A DNA stretch of 6,308 nt, from assembly GCA_945906715.1 (NCBI GenBank), contig CAMDRK010000162.1:1-6308 (forward strand), read 5' to 3'. Position 1 is the stretch's first letter. The number at the start of each line of letters is the position of its first letter. Below the pieces are notes generated by a model, which was not told the origin of the DNA, made no database searches, and saw only the letters and a list, made by a program, of their open reading frames with translations. Below are positions 1 through 6,308 of this stretch, one piece after another. This stretch comes from Nitrospira lenta (GTDB lineage: Bacteria > Nitrospirota > Nitrospiria > Nitrospirales > Nitrospiraceae). The position numbers and the translations under genes are program-made.

Positions 1-3000
1 TCGTATTACGGCATGTTCGATCCCTTGCGTTGTTATACGACCGATTCCAATAGTTTCAACTATGGATCGGTGAAGGCCACCGTCTCCACCGCCTGCGCCG
101 CTACCCATTGGGACGGTAATTTCATGAACTGGCTGACGCAACGCAAGAAGGAAATGATTTATCAAGTTGTCATCGGAGGGAAGCCGATTCCCGCGCAAGC
201 GAACGCTGACGGCACAGCCAACAACCTCAATGGGGAGCCCAAGACGGGTGAAAACGGAAGCACGAATTCTTGTGGTAACCCTGGCGAGAGTTGCTGGCGG
301 TATGTGAAGTTTGTACCGGCCGCCACCTTGACGGGCCGCGTCCCCACAGCCCTGCCGACGGCGACGGTGAATCTTTTCGGTGGCGGAAGCATCTTATCCA
401 CGGCAGGGCGGATATTTGGTGTCGGTGACGGCCAATTGTATGTCAACGATGATGCGACTGCGAATCCATTCGATACAGCCAGCAGTAACAAATATTCTCT
501 GGAGGTCGACTTGACGTCAGAGCCGAACTCTCCGGCTGGAACGGGAGCTCAAACGACCTGTGTGTCGGGTAACCCCAACGATAACAGCGATCCAAACTTT
601 GCGGGACACCTTGCCTGCTACAAGAGGGAACGATCCCTCGGTCTGTTCCAAAAGATGAGAACGGACAACATGCATGTGGGCGTCATGTTTGTAAATGCCA
701 ATACAGGCCAGGGCGGCAGCTTGCAATTCTCCTACGATGAAGCCTTCAACGCGTCCGATGTCACAGGTGTCCGGAACGAGCAAGTCGAGGCAAATTCGCC
801 GATCGCTGAGTCGCTCTATGAAGGTTTATGTCTATTCCGCAAGAGCCAAGGGCCTTGCTATAGCAACAGTGGATCCTGGACGACCGGCTACAGCTCTGGC
901 GGCATCGGAGCGGTCGGTGATCCCTTCTATTTCGCCAGTCTGAATCAAACGATCAAATGCTGTAAGAGTTTCGTGCTGATGATCAGTCCCGGCATTGGAG
1001 TGCTAGACGGCAATGCGCCGGACTTGCAGTCCCCTTTCGGGAATCTCTTTACCGGCACCAACATCGGTGTCGTGTCCAGCGGCGCTACCGGAGATCGTCT
1101 CGACGACGTGGCCTCTTACGGGAGAACCAACGATCTGCGCAGTGATCTCGCCGGCACGCAAAATGTGACCTTCTATTCTGTGAACGCTATGGGAGGGCCA
1201 ACAGGCGCGACACTCCTCGCATCGGCGTCGAAGTACGGAGGGTTTAATGACCGGAATAGCGATAATGCGGTGAATCTGACCGGCTCGCAATCTTGTACCT
1301 ATCCAACTGGTTCCAATCTGGGGAGTGGAACCAGCACGAGCAACGCGGAATGGGACTTGGACCAGGACTGTGTTCCGGATACGTATTTTGACGCTTCGGA
1401 GGGAGGCGACTTGGAAGGCCAAATCAGTAAGGCCATTGCCGAGATCTTGAAGCGTGCGGCTTCCGGTACCTCGATCTCCGTATTAGCCTCATCTTCGACA
1501 GGAGAAGGGACGATCTATCAGGCGTTCTTCTATCCCAGCACCTTCGAAGGCCAGAACGAAATTAGGTGGACCGGCTACGTGCAGGGTCTCTGGGTCGACC
1601 CCTATGGGAACCTCCGCGAGGATCGTGGAGGAGCCAGCGGCGCGGCAGACGGAAAACTTGTGTATTCCGACGACAACATTGTCAGCACACGCTTTGATTC
1701 GGTGACCGGCGATGTCATGGTGGATCGATTCCTCGATGTGAGTCCGGCGGATGGACAAGCGGATAGTGTGATTGCGTATGAATCAGTGGCATTGAGGGAA
1801 ATGCAGGGAGTCTGGGAGGCCGGGAAAAAACTAGCCTTACGCGATATCTCGGCAAGTCCGAGGAATCTGATTACGTGGGTCGACACCGATAATGACGGGA
1901 TTGTCGATAGCGGGGAGCAGATAAGTTTCAGTACGGCCAATGCCACCACTCTCGCACCGTATCTTCGGGCGACCGGAACGACCTATACCGCCACGAACAT
2001 CATTAATTTTCTTCATGGAAATCAGATCGCTGGGATGCGAGACCGGCAGCTGACCGTAAATGGGTCGTTGAAGGTCTGGCGTCTTGGAGATGTTGTCAAT
2101 TCGACTCCAACGATTGTCGGTCCCCCGCGGGAGCGATTCGATATTCTCTATGGCGACTCAGGGTATTCACAGTTTTTGCAACGATGGAAAAACCGAAGGC
2201 AGGCCGCTTACGTAGGGGCCAATGACGGCATGTTGCACGCGTTCAATGCGGGTTATTATCACCGGGGAGACGATACCAACACGGCCACAGTGACAGAGCA
2301 CGGGTACTATACGACCGCCCCGACAGATAATAGCAGCGGGCCTGCCTTAGGGGAGGAATTGTGGGGATTCATTCCGTACCATCTGCTCCCGCAGCTCCGC
2401 TGGCTGACGGAATCGGGCTACACCCATGTATCGTATGTTGATCTGAAACCAAAAGTAACAGATGTGCGAATTTTCAGCCCGGAGGCGGCCTGTGGTGGCG
2501 GGGTGACTCCGACGGCGACCGGCTGTATCCACCCCGATGGGTGGGGCACCATCATGATCGTTGGACTACGATTCGGGGGCAGTTGTGGCAATTGTGTAGG
2601 GATCTCGAGCGGTAATGGTGGAGGTCCGCCGCTGCATCTGGTCGCAGACTTTAATAACAATGGCAATACCAGCGATGTCGACGATGATCGCTATTTTTAC
2701 AGTGGCTACTATGTCCTCGACATCACAGATCCTGCCGCAACACCGACATTACTGACCGCCTATTCATCCTCTACCTTAGGCCTCGGCATGAGTTATCCAA
2801 GCGTCGTGCGCATGAGCCCGCCCACGGCAGGAAAGAATGATCACACCAATGCCAAGTGGTATATGGTGATCGGGTCTGGTCCCCATGGCTATGATGGTCG
2901 CGCGGCAGCAAAATCTAAGATCTTCGGCGTTCAGCTTGGGGTAGCGTTGGGTACGGCTCCGACGGTTGAAGTTTTAAGTGTCGACCCCGCCAGCACAAGA

Positions 3001-3993
3001 AATAGCTTCATGGCCGACCCGATCACGTTCGATCGCGACCTCGATTTCCGGTCGGATGTGGTCTATATGGGACAAACGTATGACGATACGGGCGGAAACT
3101 GGCGTGGGAAATTTTATCGCTTGACGATGGGCACCTGTGCTGATTCGGCATGTTCATCCCCGTCGCCGACACAGAGCTGGGGAATACTGGATACGGGAAC
3201 CACGAGAAAGCCCACTCAGATCCTCAATACTTTCCTCATCGGTGCCTCGACCACGTCTCTTGGACCGGTAACGACTGGCTCCACCGTCACGCTGGATGAT
3301 TCGGGCAATACGTGGATATTCTTTGGGACCGGTCGGTTTCTGAGCACAGCGGATAAAGCCGATACAGACGTCCAGTATTTAATCGGCATTAAGGATCGCT
3401 ATCCGCCAACGTCGGCAACCTGTACCCAAACGACGGAGAGCGGGTGCGTTAGCAGCGACCTTCTTGATGTTACCACCGCACAGATCTGTGTGTCCTGCAC
3501 CTCAGGTACCCAGGTAAGCGGGGTCGGTACGACGACGACGTTCGCTGGGCTCGTGGATCAGATCCAAGGGAATAGCGTGTTGGGTATTACGGCTAAGGAT
3601 GGCTGGTTCATCGTCTTACCGACGTCAGCAGGGCCTGCAGAACGGTCGGTTGTGAATCCTACGCTGATAGGAGGCGCTCTGTTCATGCCGACTTTCACGC
3701 CAAATACGGACATCTGTGTCGCAGCAGGGAGCAGTAACCTATACGCGATGTACTATAAAACTGGAACGGCCTATTCAGACCCGATTCTTGGAGTTAATGG
3801 CGCGGGTGTTTCAAACCGCGTGATCAGTCTTGGAGAAGGGTTGGCGTCCTCGGTGGCCATCCAGATTGGGGCGCAACCCACGGGGATGGCAGGTTTCTAC
3901 CAGTCCAGTAATTCAGTGATGGGGAAGGTCGCGCCGAAACCCCCTATCGTTCTCTGGAGTCAAATTCTGTCCTGGATCGGTCAGCGAGCATAG
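1..3993 (+). CDS. pilY1: PilY1-family type IV pilus tip/assembly protein, 5' end missing
   Basis: The frame is open from base 1, and the residues before the first ATG (13) already fit the family (SYYG leading into MFDPLRCY), so the gene starts upstream and the ATG at 13 is internal. About 1330 codons are present, ending at TAG 3991-3993. Family landmarks in order: a GNFMNW block (115-132); a vWA-like region with KMRTDNMHVGVMFVN (about 652-696), NSPIAESLYEGL (about 793-828) and KSFVLMISPG (964-993); the linker YFDASEGGDLEGQISKAI (about 1384-1437); then the PilC/PilY1 beta-propeller with WRLGDVVNSTP (2077-2109), YVGANDGMLHAFNA (2209-2250) and ELWGFIPYHLLPQL (2356-2397). Two acidic loops look calcium-binding: DTDNDGIVDSGE (1882-1917, EF-hand-like) and DFNNNGNTSDVDDD (2647-2688). 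Known family role: a secreted protein at the pilus tip, aiding pilus biogenesis, retraction control and surface adhesion or sensing. The many cysteines fit a periplasmic or extracellular protein. Family assignment is firm; ligand and exact role are unknown. The signal peptide and first MIDAS segment would lie upstream. Confidence 0.93.
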   Translation, partial: SYYGMFDPLRCYTTDSNSFNYGSVKATVSTACAATHWDGNFMNWLTQRKKEMIYQVVIGGKPIPAQANADGTANNLNGEPKTGENGSTNSCGNPGESCWRYVKFVPAATLTGRVPTALPTATVNLFGGGSILSTAGRIFGVGDGQLYVNDDATANPFDTASSNKYSLEVDLTSEPNSPAGTGAQTTCVSGNPNDNSDPNFAGHLACYKRERSLGLFQKMRTDNMHVGVMFVNANTGQGGSLQFSYDEAFNASDVTGVRNEQVEANSPIAESLYEGLCLFRKSQGPCYSNSGSWTTGYSSGGIGAVGDPFYFASLNQTIKCCKSFVLMISPGIGVLDGNAPDLQSPFGNLFTGTNIGVVSSGATGDRLDDVASYGRTNDLRSDLAGTQNVTFYSVNAMGGPTGATLLASASKYGGFNDRNSDNAVNLTGSQSCTYPTGSNLGSGTSTSNAEWDLDQDCVPDTYFDASEGGDLEGQISKAIAEILKRAASGTSISVLASSSTGEGTIYQAFFYPSTFEGQNEIRWTGYVQGLWVDPYGNLREDRGGASGAADGKLVYSDDNIVSTRFDSVTGDVMVDRFLDVSPADGQADSVIAYESVALREMQGVWEAGKKLALRDISASPRNLITWVDTDNDGIVDSGEQISFSTANATTLAPYLRATGTTYTATNIINFLHGNQIAGMRDRQLTVNGSLKVWRLGDVVNSTPTIVGPPRERFDILYGDSGYSQFLQRWKNRRQAAYVGANDGMLHAFNAGYYHRGDDTNTATVTEHGYYTTAPTDNSSGPALGEELWGFIPYHLLPQLRWLTESGYTHVSYVDLKPKVTDVRIFSPEAACGGGVTPTATGCIHPDGWGTIMIVGLRFGGSCGNCVGISSGNGGGPPLHLVADFNNNGNTSDVDDDRYFYSGYYVLDITDPAATPTLLTAYSSSTLGLGMSYPSVVRMSPPTAGKNDHTNAKWYMVIGSGPHGYDGRAAAKSKIFGVQLGVALGTAPTVEVLSVDPASTRNSFMADPITFDRDLDFRSDVVYMGQTYDDTGGNWRGKFYRLTMGTCADSACSSPSPTQSWGILDTGTTRKPTQILNTFLIGASTTSLGPVTTGSTVTLDDSGNTWIFFGTGRFLSTADKADTDVQYLIGIKDRYPPTSATCTQTTESGCVSSDLLDVTTAQICVSCTSGTQVSGVGTTTTFAGLVDQIQGNSVLGITAKDGWFIVLPTSAGPAERSVVNPTLIGGALFMPTFTPNTDICVAAGSSNLYAMYYKTGTAYSDPILGVNGAGVSNRVISLGEGLASSVAIQIGAQPTGMAGFYQSSNSVMGKVAPKPPIVLWSQILSWIGQRA

Positions 3994-5004
3994 TTGGTGA
4001 CGATGCTTTCTCTGTTCTTCGATGAATTGAGAGGTCAGGCCCAGGGCGATGAGCCCTGGGCCTGGTGTCATGTAGGGAGCGTGCTGTTGTGCTTGCTTAG
4101 CGTAAGCGCGCTGTCGGCATGTACGCCGGGAGAAAATAGTCACAGCCTGTCGACCGCAGGGTCGGACGGAAACCATCCTCCTGTGATTCGTCGTGTTGCT
4201 CTTCAGCCCGTCCCTCTTATTTCGCACGGACCTCTCTCTGTTTCTGTGGAAGCGCAGGATCTGGATCGGGACGAGGTGAGGTTCCGGTATCGCTGGTTTG
4301 TCAACGGCAAACTTGTGGCCGAACGCTCGATCGAGACAATGGAGCCAACAATTTTCAAGCGAGGGGATCAGGTGGTTGTAGAGGTGGTGCCGTCCGATGG
4401 GAAGAGTGAGGGGGCATCAGTCAAATCGCAGTCTCTCGTTGTGGGGAATTCTTCGCCGGTGGTCTCGCATGTGACCATCGAGCCCAATGAGGAGGCGTTC
4501 TCGCGGCGCGTCCTCGCGAAGGCGGACGTCATGGATCCGGATGGAGACTCATTTTCCGTCACCTATCGCTGGAGCAAGAACGACAAAGTGGTACTGGAAG
4601 GGGAGCGCAACGAGCTTGATATCACCGATTTGAAAACCAACGATACGATTCAGGTCGAGGTGGTGGCAAAGGATGGAACAACAACTGGGAAGCCGCTCAG
4701 TTCTGACGTATTTTCAATGAACAACACGCCTCCAAGCATTGTGTCCTTACCTGCTTCGGCCAAGAAGGATGGGCAATACACCTATCAAGTTCAGGCCAAC
4801 GATCCAGATGGCGACGCCCTAAGCTATAGCTTAGAGGTTGCTCCGTCCGGCATGACGATCCACCCACAGACCGGCTTGGTTCAGTGGACTCCGGCTGCAG
4901 GTACGAGAGGAAGCCACCAAATCCGCGTGGTTGCCAAAGATCTCAAGGGCGGCTTTGCCACCCAGGAATTCGACCTTTCTCTCGCTGCGGCATCGAAGTC
5001 TTAG
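3994..5004 (+). CDS. Predicted lipoprotein with three tandem Ig/cadherin-like repeats
   Basis: I do not recognise a named gene. The longest reading begins at TTG 3994, directly after the pilY1 stop; GTG 3997, ATG 4003 and GTG 4081 are alternatives. A hydrophobic stretch (about residues 28-42 from TTG) ends in lipobox LSAC with Cys43, so lipid anchoring by signal peptidase II is likely. After a short Ser/Gly-rich linker come three beta-rich repeats of about 90 residues (roughly 60-150, 151-242, 243-332). Each has an acidic DxDxD turn (DLDRD 89-93, DPDGD 181-185, DPDGD 270-274). The first two also share an N-x-(S/P)-P-V entry, a YRW strand and a V-V-x-x-DG strand. The third resembles a putative Ig (He_PIG)/cadherin-like domain, with GLVQWTP at 294-300. 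Such domains are structural or binding modules, often calcium-stabilised; there is no sign of an enzyme. Zero spacing to pilY1 suggests co-transcription and a related envelope role. The start is doubtful: no candidate has a well-spaced Shine-Dalgarno, the TTG/ATG starts give an unusually long N-region (43 residues to Cys), GTG 4081 gives only 14, and a strong hairpin (4037-4063) lies between them. Confidence 0.8.
   Translation: MVTMLSLFFDELRGQAQGDEPWAWCHVGSVLLCLLSVSALSACTPGENSHSLSTAGSDGNHPPVIRRVALQPVPLISHGPLSVSVEAQDLDRDEVRFRYRWFVNGKLVAERSIETMEPTIFKRGDQVVVEVVPSDGKSEGASVKSQSLVVGNSSPVVSHVTIEPNEEAFSRRVLAKADVMDPDGDSFSVTYRWSKNDKVVLEGERNELDITDLKTNDTIQVEVVAKDGTTTGKPLSSDVFSMNNTPPSIVSLPASAKKDGQYTYQVQANDPDGDALSYSLEVAPSGMTIHPQTGLVQWTPAAGTRGSHQIRVVAKDLKGGFATQEFDLSLAAASKS
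4037..4063 (+). terminator. Perfect 11-bp GC-rich hairpin after pilY1 (terminator-like, no T-tract)
   Basis: AGGCCCAGGGC (4037-4047) and GCCCTGGGCCT (4053-4063) are exact reverse complements around the 5-base loop GATGA. It lies 44 bases after the pilY1 stop and just before the hydrophobic signal segment of the lipoprotein. Position and stability suit a transcription terminator or 3' mRNA stabiliser for pilY1, but the following bases (GGTGTCATG) are not T-rich, so intrinsic termination would be weak. It could instead be a partial terminator, or a structure controlling translation of the lipoprotein. The inverted repeat is certain; its function is inferred. Confidence 0.5.
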
Positions 5005-5026
5005 AGCGGCAGAGCCGCTCTTATTT
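5003..5026 (+). terminator. Probable intrinsic terminator of the lipoprotein gene
   Basis: AGAGCGGC (5003-5010), loop AGA, and GCCGCTCT (5014-5021) form a perfect 8-bp GC-rich stem overlapping the TAG stop (5002-5004). A short T-rich run (TTATTT, 5021-5026 region) follows. This is the usual form of a weak-to-moderate Rho-independent terminator, and it would separate the pilY1-lipoprotein unit from phoH. Confidence 0.6.
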
Positions 5027-5049
5027 CCTGCCCCCTCCAGAGCGGCTCT
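5011..5049 (+). repeat. 11-bp inverted repeat competing with the terminator stem
   Basis: AGAGCCGCTCT (5011-5021) and AGAGCGGCTCT (5039-5049) are exact reverse complements separated by 17 pyrimidine-rich bases. The left arm includes the whole right arm of the 5003-5021 hairpin, so the two stems exclude each other. The core AGAGCGGC also occurs as a direct repeat (5003-5010 and 5039-5046). Each 11-mer is itself near-palindromic (5-bp arms around one base), so the site could alternatively be a paired protein-binding element on DNA. Confidence 0.5.
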
Positions 5050-5094
5050 ATACGAGTATGCGAGTCATCCACTGGAACATTTATGTCAAAACGG

Positions 5095-5124
5095 TTGTCA
5101 GCGTGTTTCTAGGTCTGTTAGAAT
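5095..5124 (+). promoter_or_regulatory. Sigma70-type promoter with extended -10, driving phoH
   Basis: TTGTCA (5095-5100) matches the -35 consensus at five of six positions in the order TTGACA, differing only at the fourth base. An 18-bp spacer leads to TAGAAT (5119-5124), five of six for TATAAT. TG at 5116-5117, one base before the -10, adds an extended -10. Transcription would start near 5131, giving a leader of about 20 bases before ATG 5151. It lies after the terminator hairpin, as expected for an independent unit. Confidence 0.6.
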
Positions 5125-5150
5125 TTCTCCATTCTTAGCGTCTATGGGGG

Positions 5151-6230
5151 ATGCTCTCGACACGCGTGCGTAAACTTAAACTTAGAGAAGGCACCAATAC
5201 CGCCGTTTTGTTTGGTCACCACGACCAGCACCTCAAGCTGATCGAAGAAGACCTCGGTGTGCGCCTCTCGGCGCGCGGAGAAGAACTCACCCTCGACGGT
5301 ACGGCAGACGCCACTCGCCATGCGGAACGTGTCCTCACGGAACTTGCCACCCTCGCCAACGACGGGATGGTCCTTCAGCCGGACGACATTACCCATGCCT
5401 TGAGTGCGCTCCGGCAGAGTCCCGAGACTCCAATCAAAGAGCTCCTTTCCAACGCTGCGGCCATCGTTACCAAGAAACGTTTCGTCGCGCCGAAAACGCC
5501 GACGCAAAAAGTCTATATCGAAGCCATTGAGACGCACGACATCGTGATCGGTATCGGACCCGCTGGGACCGGCAAAACTTATTTGGCTATGGCGATGGCG
5601 GTCAGTGCCCTCATGAAGAAAGAAGTGAGCCGCATTATTCTCGCGCGACCGGCTGTTGAGGCGGGTGAAAAGATCGGCTTTTTACCCGGCGATATGTATG
5701 CCAAAGTGAATCCCTATCTCCGCCCTCTGTACGATGCCCTGTTCGACATGATGGATATGGAACGGGCTACGCGCGCGATCGAGCGGGGCGACATCGAGAT
5801 TGCGCCGCTCGGCTTTATGCGCGGCCGCACGTTGAACGATTCCTTCGTCATTCTCGACGAAGCACAGAACGCCACGGCGGAGCAAATGAAGATGTTTCTC
5901 ACGCGGTTAGGCTTTCATTCCAAGGTGGTTGTCACAGGCGACATTACTCAGGTGGATCTGCCACCCGAACGAGTCTCAGGCCTGATCGAGGTGCGGGAGA
6001 TTCTGCGCGACGTCGAGGGCATCGAATTCGTCTACTTCGACGAGCGGGACGTGGTTCGCCACAAGTTGGTGCAGGACATTATCAAAGCCTACGATCAGCA
6101 TCAGAACCCTGCTCAGTCTTCCGGCCACTCATCCGGCACAACGGGGCGTCGACCGGCGCCGCAAAATAAACAGCCGAAACCTGCCACTCCTTCTTCACCG
6201 CTCACGGGCCCTTGGGGCCAGTCGCATTGA
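5151..6230 (+). CDS. phoH: PhoH/YbeZ-family P-loop ATPase
   Basis: 359 residues from ATG 5151 to TGA 6228-6230, close to the usual 320-350 for the YbeZ/PhoL type. Residues 1 to about 110 form the N-terminal domain typical of this type (LFGHHDQHLKLIEEDLGVRL). The PhoH ATPase core follows: Walker A GPAGTGKT (136-143, Lys142), the PhoH signature ARPAVEAGEKIGFLPGD (165-181), Walker B FVILDEAQN (232-240, Asp236-Glu237) and TGDITQVDLP (262-271), a sensor-like motif. All key residues are intact, so it should bind and hydrolyse ATP. Characterised relatives are linked to RNA unwinding and ribosome/16S rRNA maturation together with the endoribonuclease YbeY, in the cytoplasm; the phosphate-starvation name is historical. 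Residues 318-359 are a Ser/Pro/Gln/Gly-rich tail, probably disordered. In frame, TAG at 5136-5138 blocks any earlier start. A GGGGG run abuts the ATG, too close for a normal Shine-Dalgarno; GTG 5166, giving an N-terminus RKLKLREG, is an alternative start. A ybeY gene commonly follows in bacteria but is not reached here. Confidence 0.95.
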   Translation: MLSTRVRKLKLREGTNTAVLFGHHDQHLKLIEEDLGVRLSARGEELTLDGTADATRHAERVLTELATLANDGMVLQPDDITHALSALRQSPETPIKELLSNAAAIVTKKRFVAPKTPTQKVYIEAIETHDIVIGIGPAGTGKTYLAMAMAVSALMKKEVSRIILARPAVEAGEKIGFLPGDMYAKVNPYLRPLYDALFDMMDMERATRAIERGDIEIAPLGFMRGRTLNDSFVILDEAQNATAEQMKMFLTRLGFHSKVVVTGDITQVDLPPERVSGLIEVREILRDVEGIEFVYFDERDVVRHKLVQDIIKAYDQHQNPAQSSGHSSGTTGRRPAPQNKQPKPATPSSPLTGPWGQSH

Positions 6231-6238
6231 CCCAGGGC
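6208..6238 (+). other. Imperfect hairpin across the phoH stop codon
   Basis: GCCCTTGGG (6208-6216) can pair with CCCAGGGC (6231-6238) with one bulged T, giving eight pairs around a 14-base loop that holds the TGA. No T-tract follows, so it is not a convincing intrinsic terminator. It may simply reflect GC-rich coding sequence. Confidence 0.2.
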
Positions 6239-6273
6239 AGCTATTCAGGTAGATAGGCTGAAGACATGAAAGT

Positions 6274-6307
6274 GGGGGTAGTCGGGATAAAGGGATAGTC
6301 GGGGTAA
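6274..6307 (+). repeat. Two tandem 17-bp direct repeats at the window edge
   Basis: Unit 1 (6274-6290, GGGGGTAGTCGGGATAA) and unit 2 (6291-6307, AGGGATAGTCGGGGTAA) abut directly and agree at 14 of 17 positions, sharing TAGTCGGG. They lie in the noncoding stretch after phoH, and more units may follow outside the window. Possible meanings are a short tandem repeat or repeated operator-like sites upstream of the next gene. Nothing else is supported in 6231-6308. Confidence 0.5.
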
Positions 6308-6308
6308 C

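Noticed and set aside
1003..1422. Reverse-strand frame of 139 codons inside pilY1
   Set aside because: It is the longest antisense frame, but the + strand carries a clear PilY1 sequence here and the antisense product is Arg/Ile-rich with no family features.
2491..2595. Cysteine cluster considered as a metal or haem site
   Set aside because: There is no CxxCH and no regular CxxC pair; structural disulfides are the simpler explanation.
3913..4227. Reverse-strand frame of about 104 codons across the pilY1/lipoprotein junction
   Set aside because: It runs antisense to two well-supported genes, has no recognisable motif, and its length is expected by chance in GC-rich coding DNA.
4884..5138. Forward frame of 84 codons spanning the end of the lipoprotein gene and the intergenic region
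   Set aside because: It is out of register with the lipoprotein, crosses the terminator hairpin and phoH promoter, and reads as a random product.
5142..5537. Reverse-strand frame of 131 codons opposite phoH
   Set aside because: It mirrors the conserved N-terminal part of PhoH and has no motif of its own.
6266..6298. ATG followed by ten codons (MKVGVVGIKG) resembling the start of a nucleotide-binding protein
   Set aside because: It stops at TAG 6296, lies mostly within the 17-bp repeats, and has no clear ribosome binding site; the resemblance comes from a few Gly/Val codons.

Overview
The window (moderate GC, all genes on the + strand) holds three coding regions. They look like bacterial chromosome from a Gram-negative, type IV pilus-bearing organism. 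The mix of a large PilY1-family protein, an Ig-repeat lipoprotein and a PhoH ATPase with this type of N-terminus fits Nitrospira or a related Nitrospirota best. That taxon is an inference from protein style, not something the sequence proves.

Layout: (1) 1-3993 is the 3' part of a pilY1-like gene whose start lies before the window; it encodes a secreted pilus-tip/adhesin protein with a von Willebrand A-like region followed by a PilC/PilY1 beta-propeller. (2) 3994-5004 starts directly after the pilY1 stop and encodes a predicted lipoprotein with three tandem Ig/cadherin-like repeats. A perfect 11-bp hairpin (4037-4063) lies in its apparent 5' end, so the true start is uncertain. (3) 5005-5150 is a 146-bp intergenic region with a GC-rich hairpin on the lipoprotein stop codon, a competing longer hairpin, and a good sigma70-type extended -10 promoter. 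(4) 5151-6230 encodes a PhoH/YbeZ-family P-loop ATPase with intact Walker A and B motifs and a disordered-looking tail. (5) 6231-6308 has no gene I can support, but it contains two near-identical 17-bp direct repeats at the window edge.

Functionally, the first two genes form an envelope/surface unit: the pilus-tip protein and a lipid-anchored Ig-repeat protein that may be co-transcribed with it. phoH is a separate transcription unit with its own promoter, probably the first gene of an RNA-metabolism/ribosome operon that continues to the right. I see no mobile element, CRISPR array, tRNA or rRNA. Nothing here is clearly a new system. The most interesting points are the RNA-structure features around both ends of the lipoprotein gene, the altered vWA loop in PilY1, and the PilY1-lipoprotein pairing.
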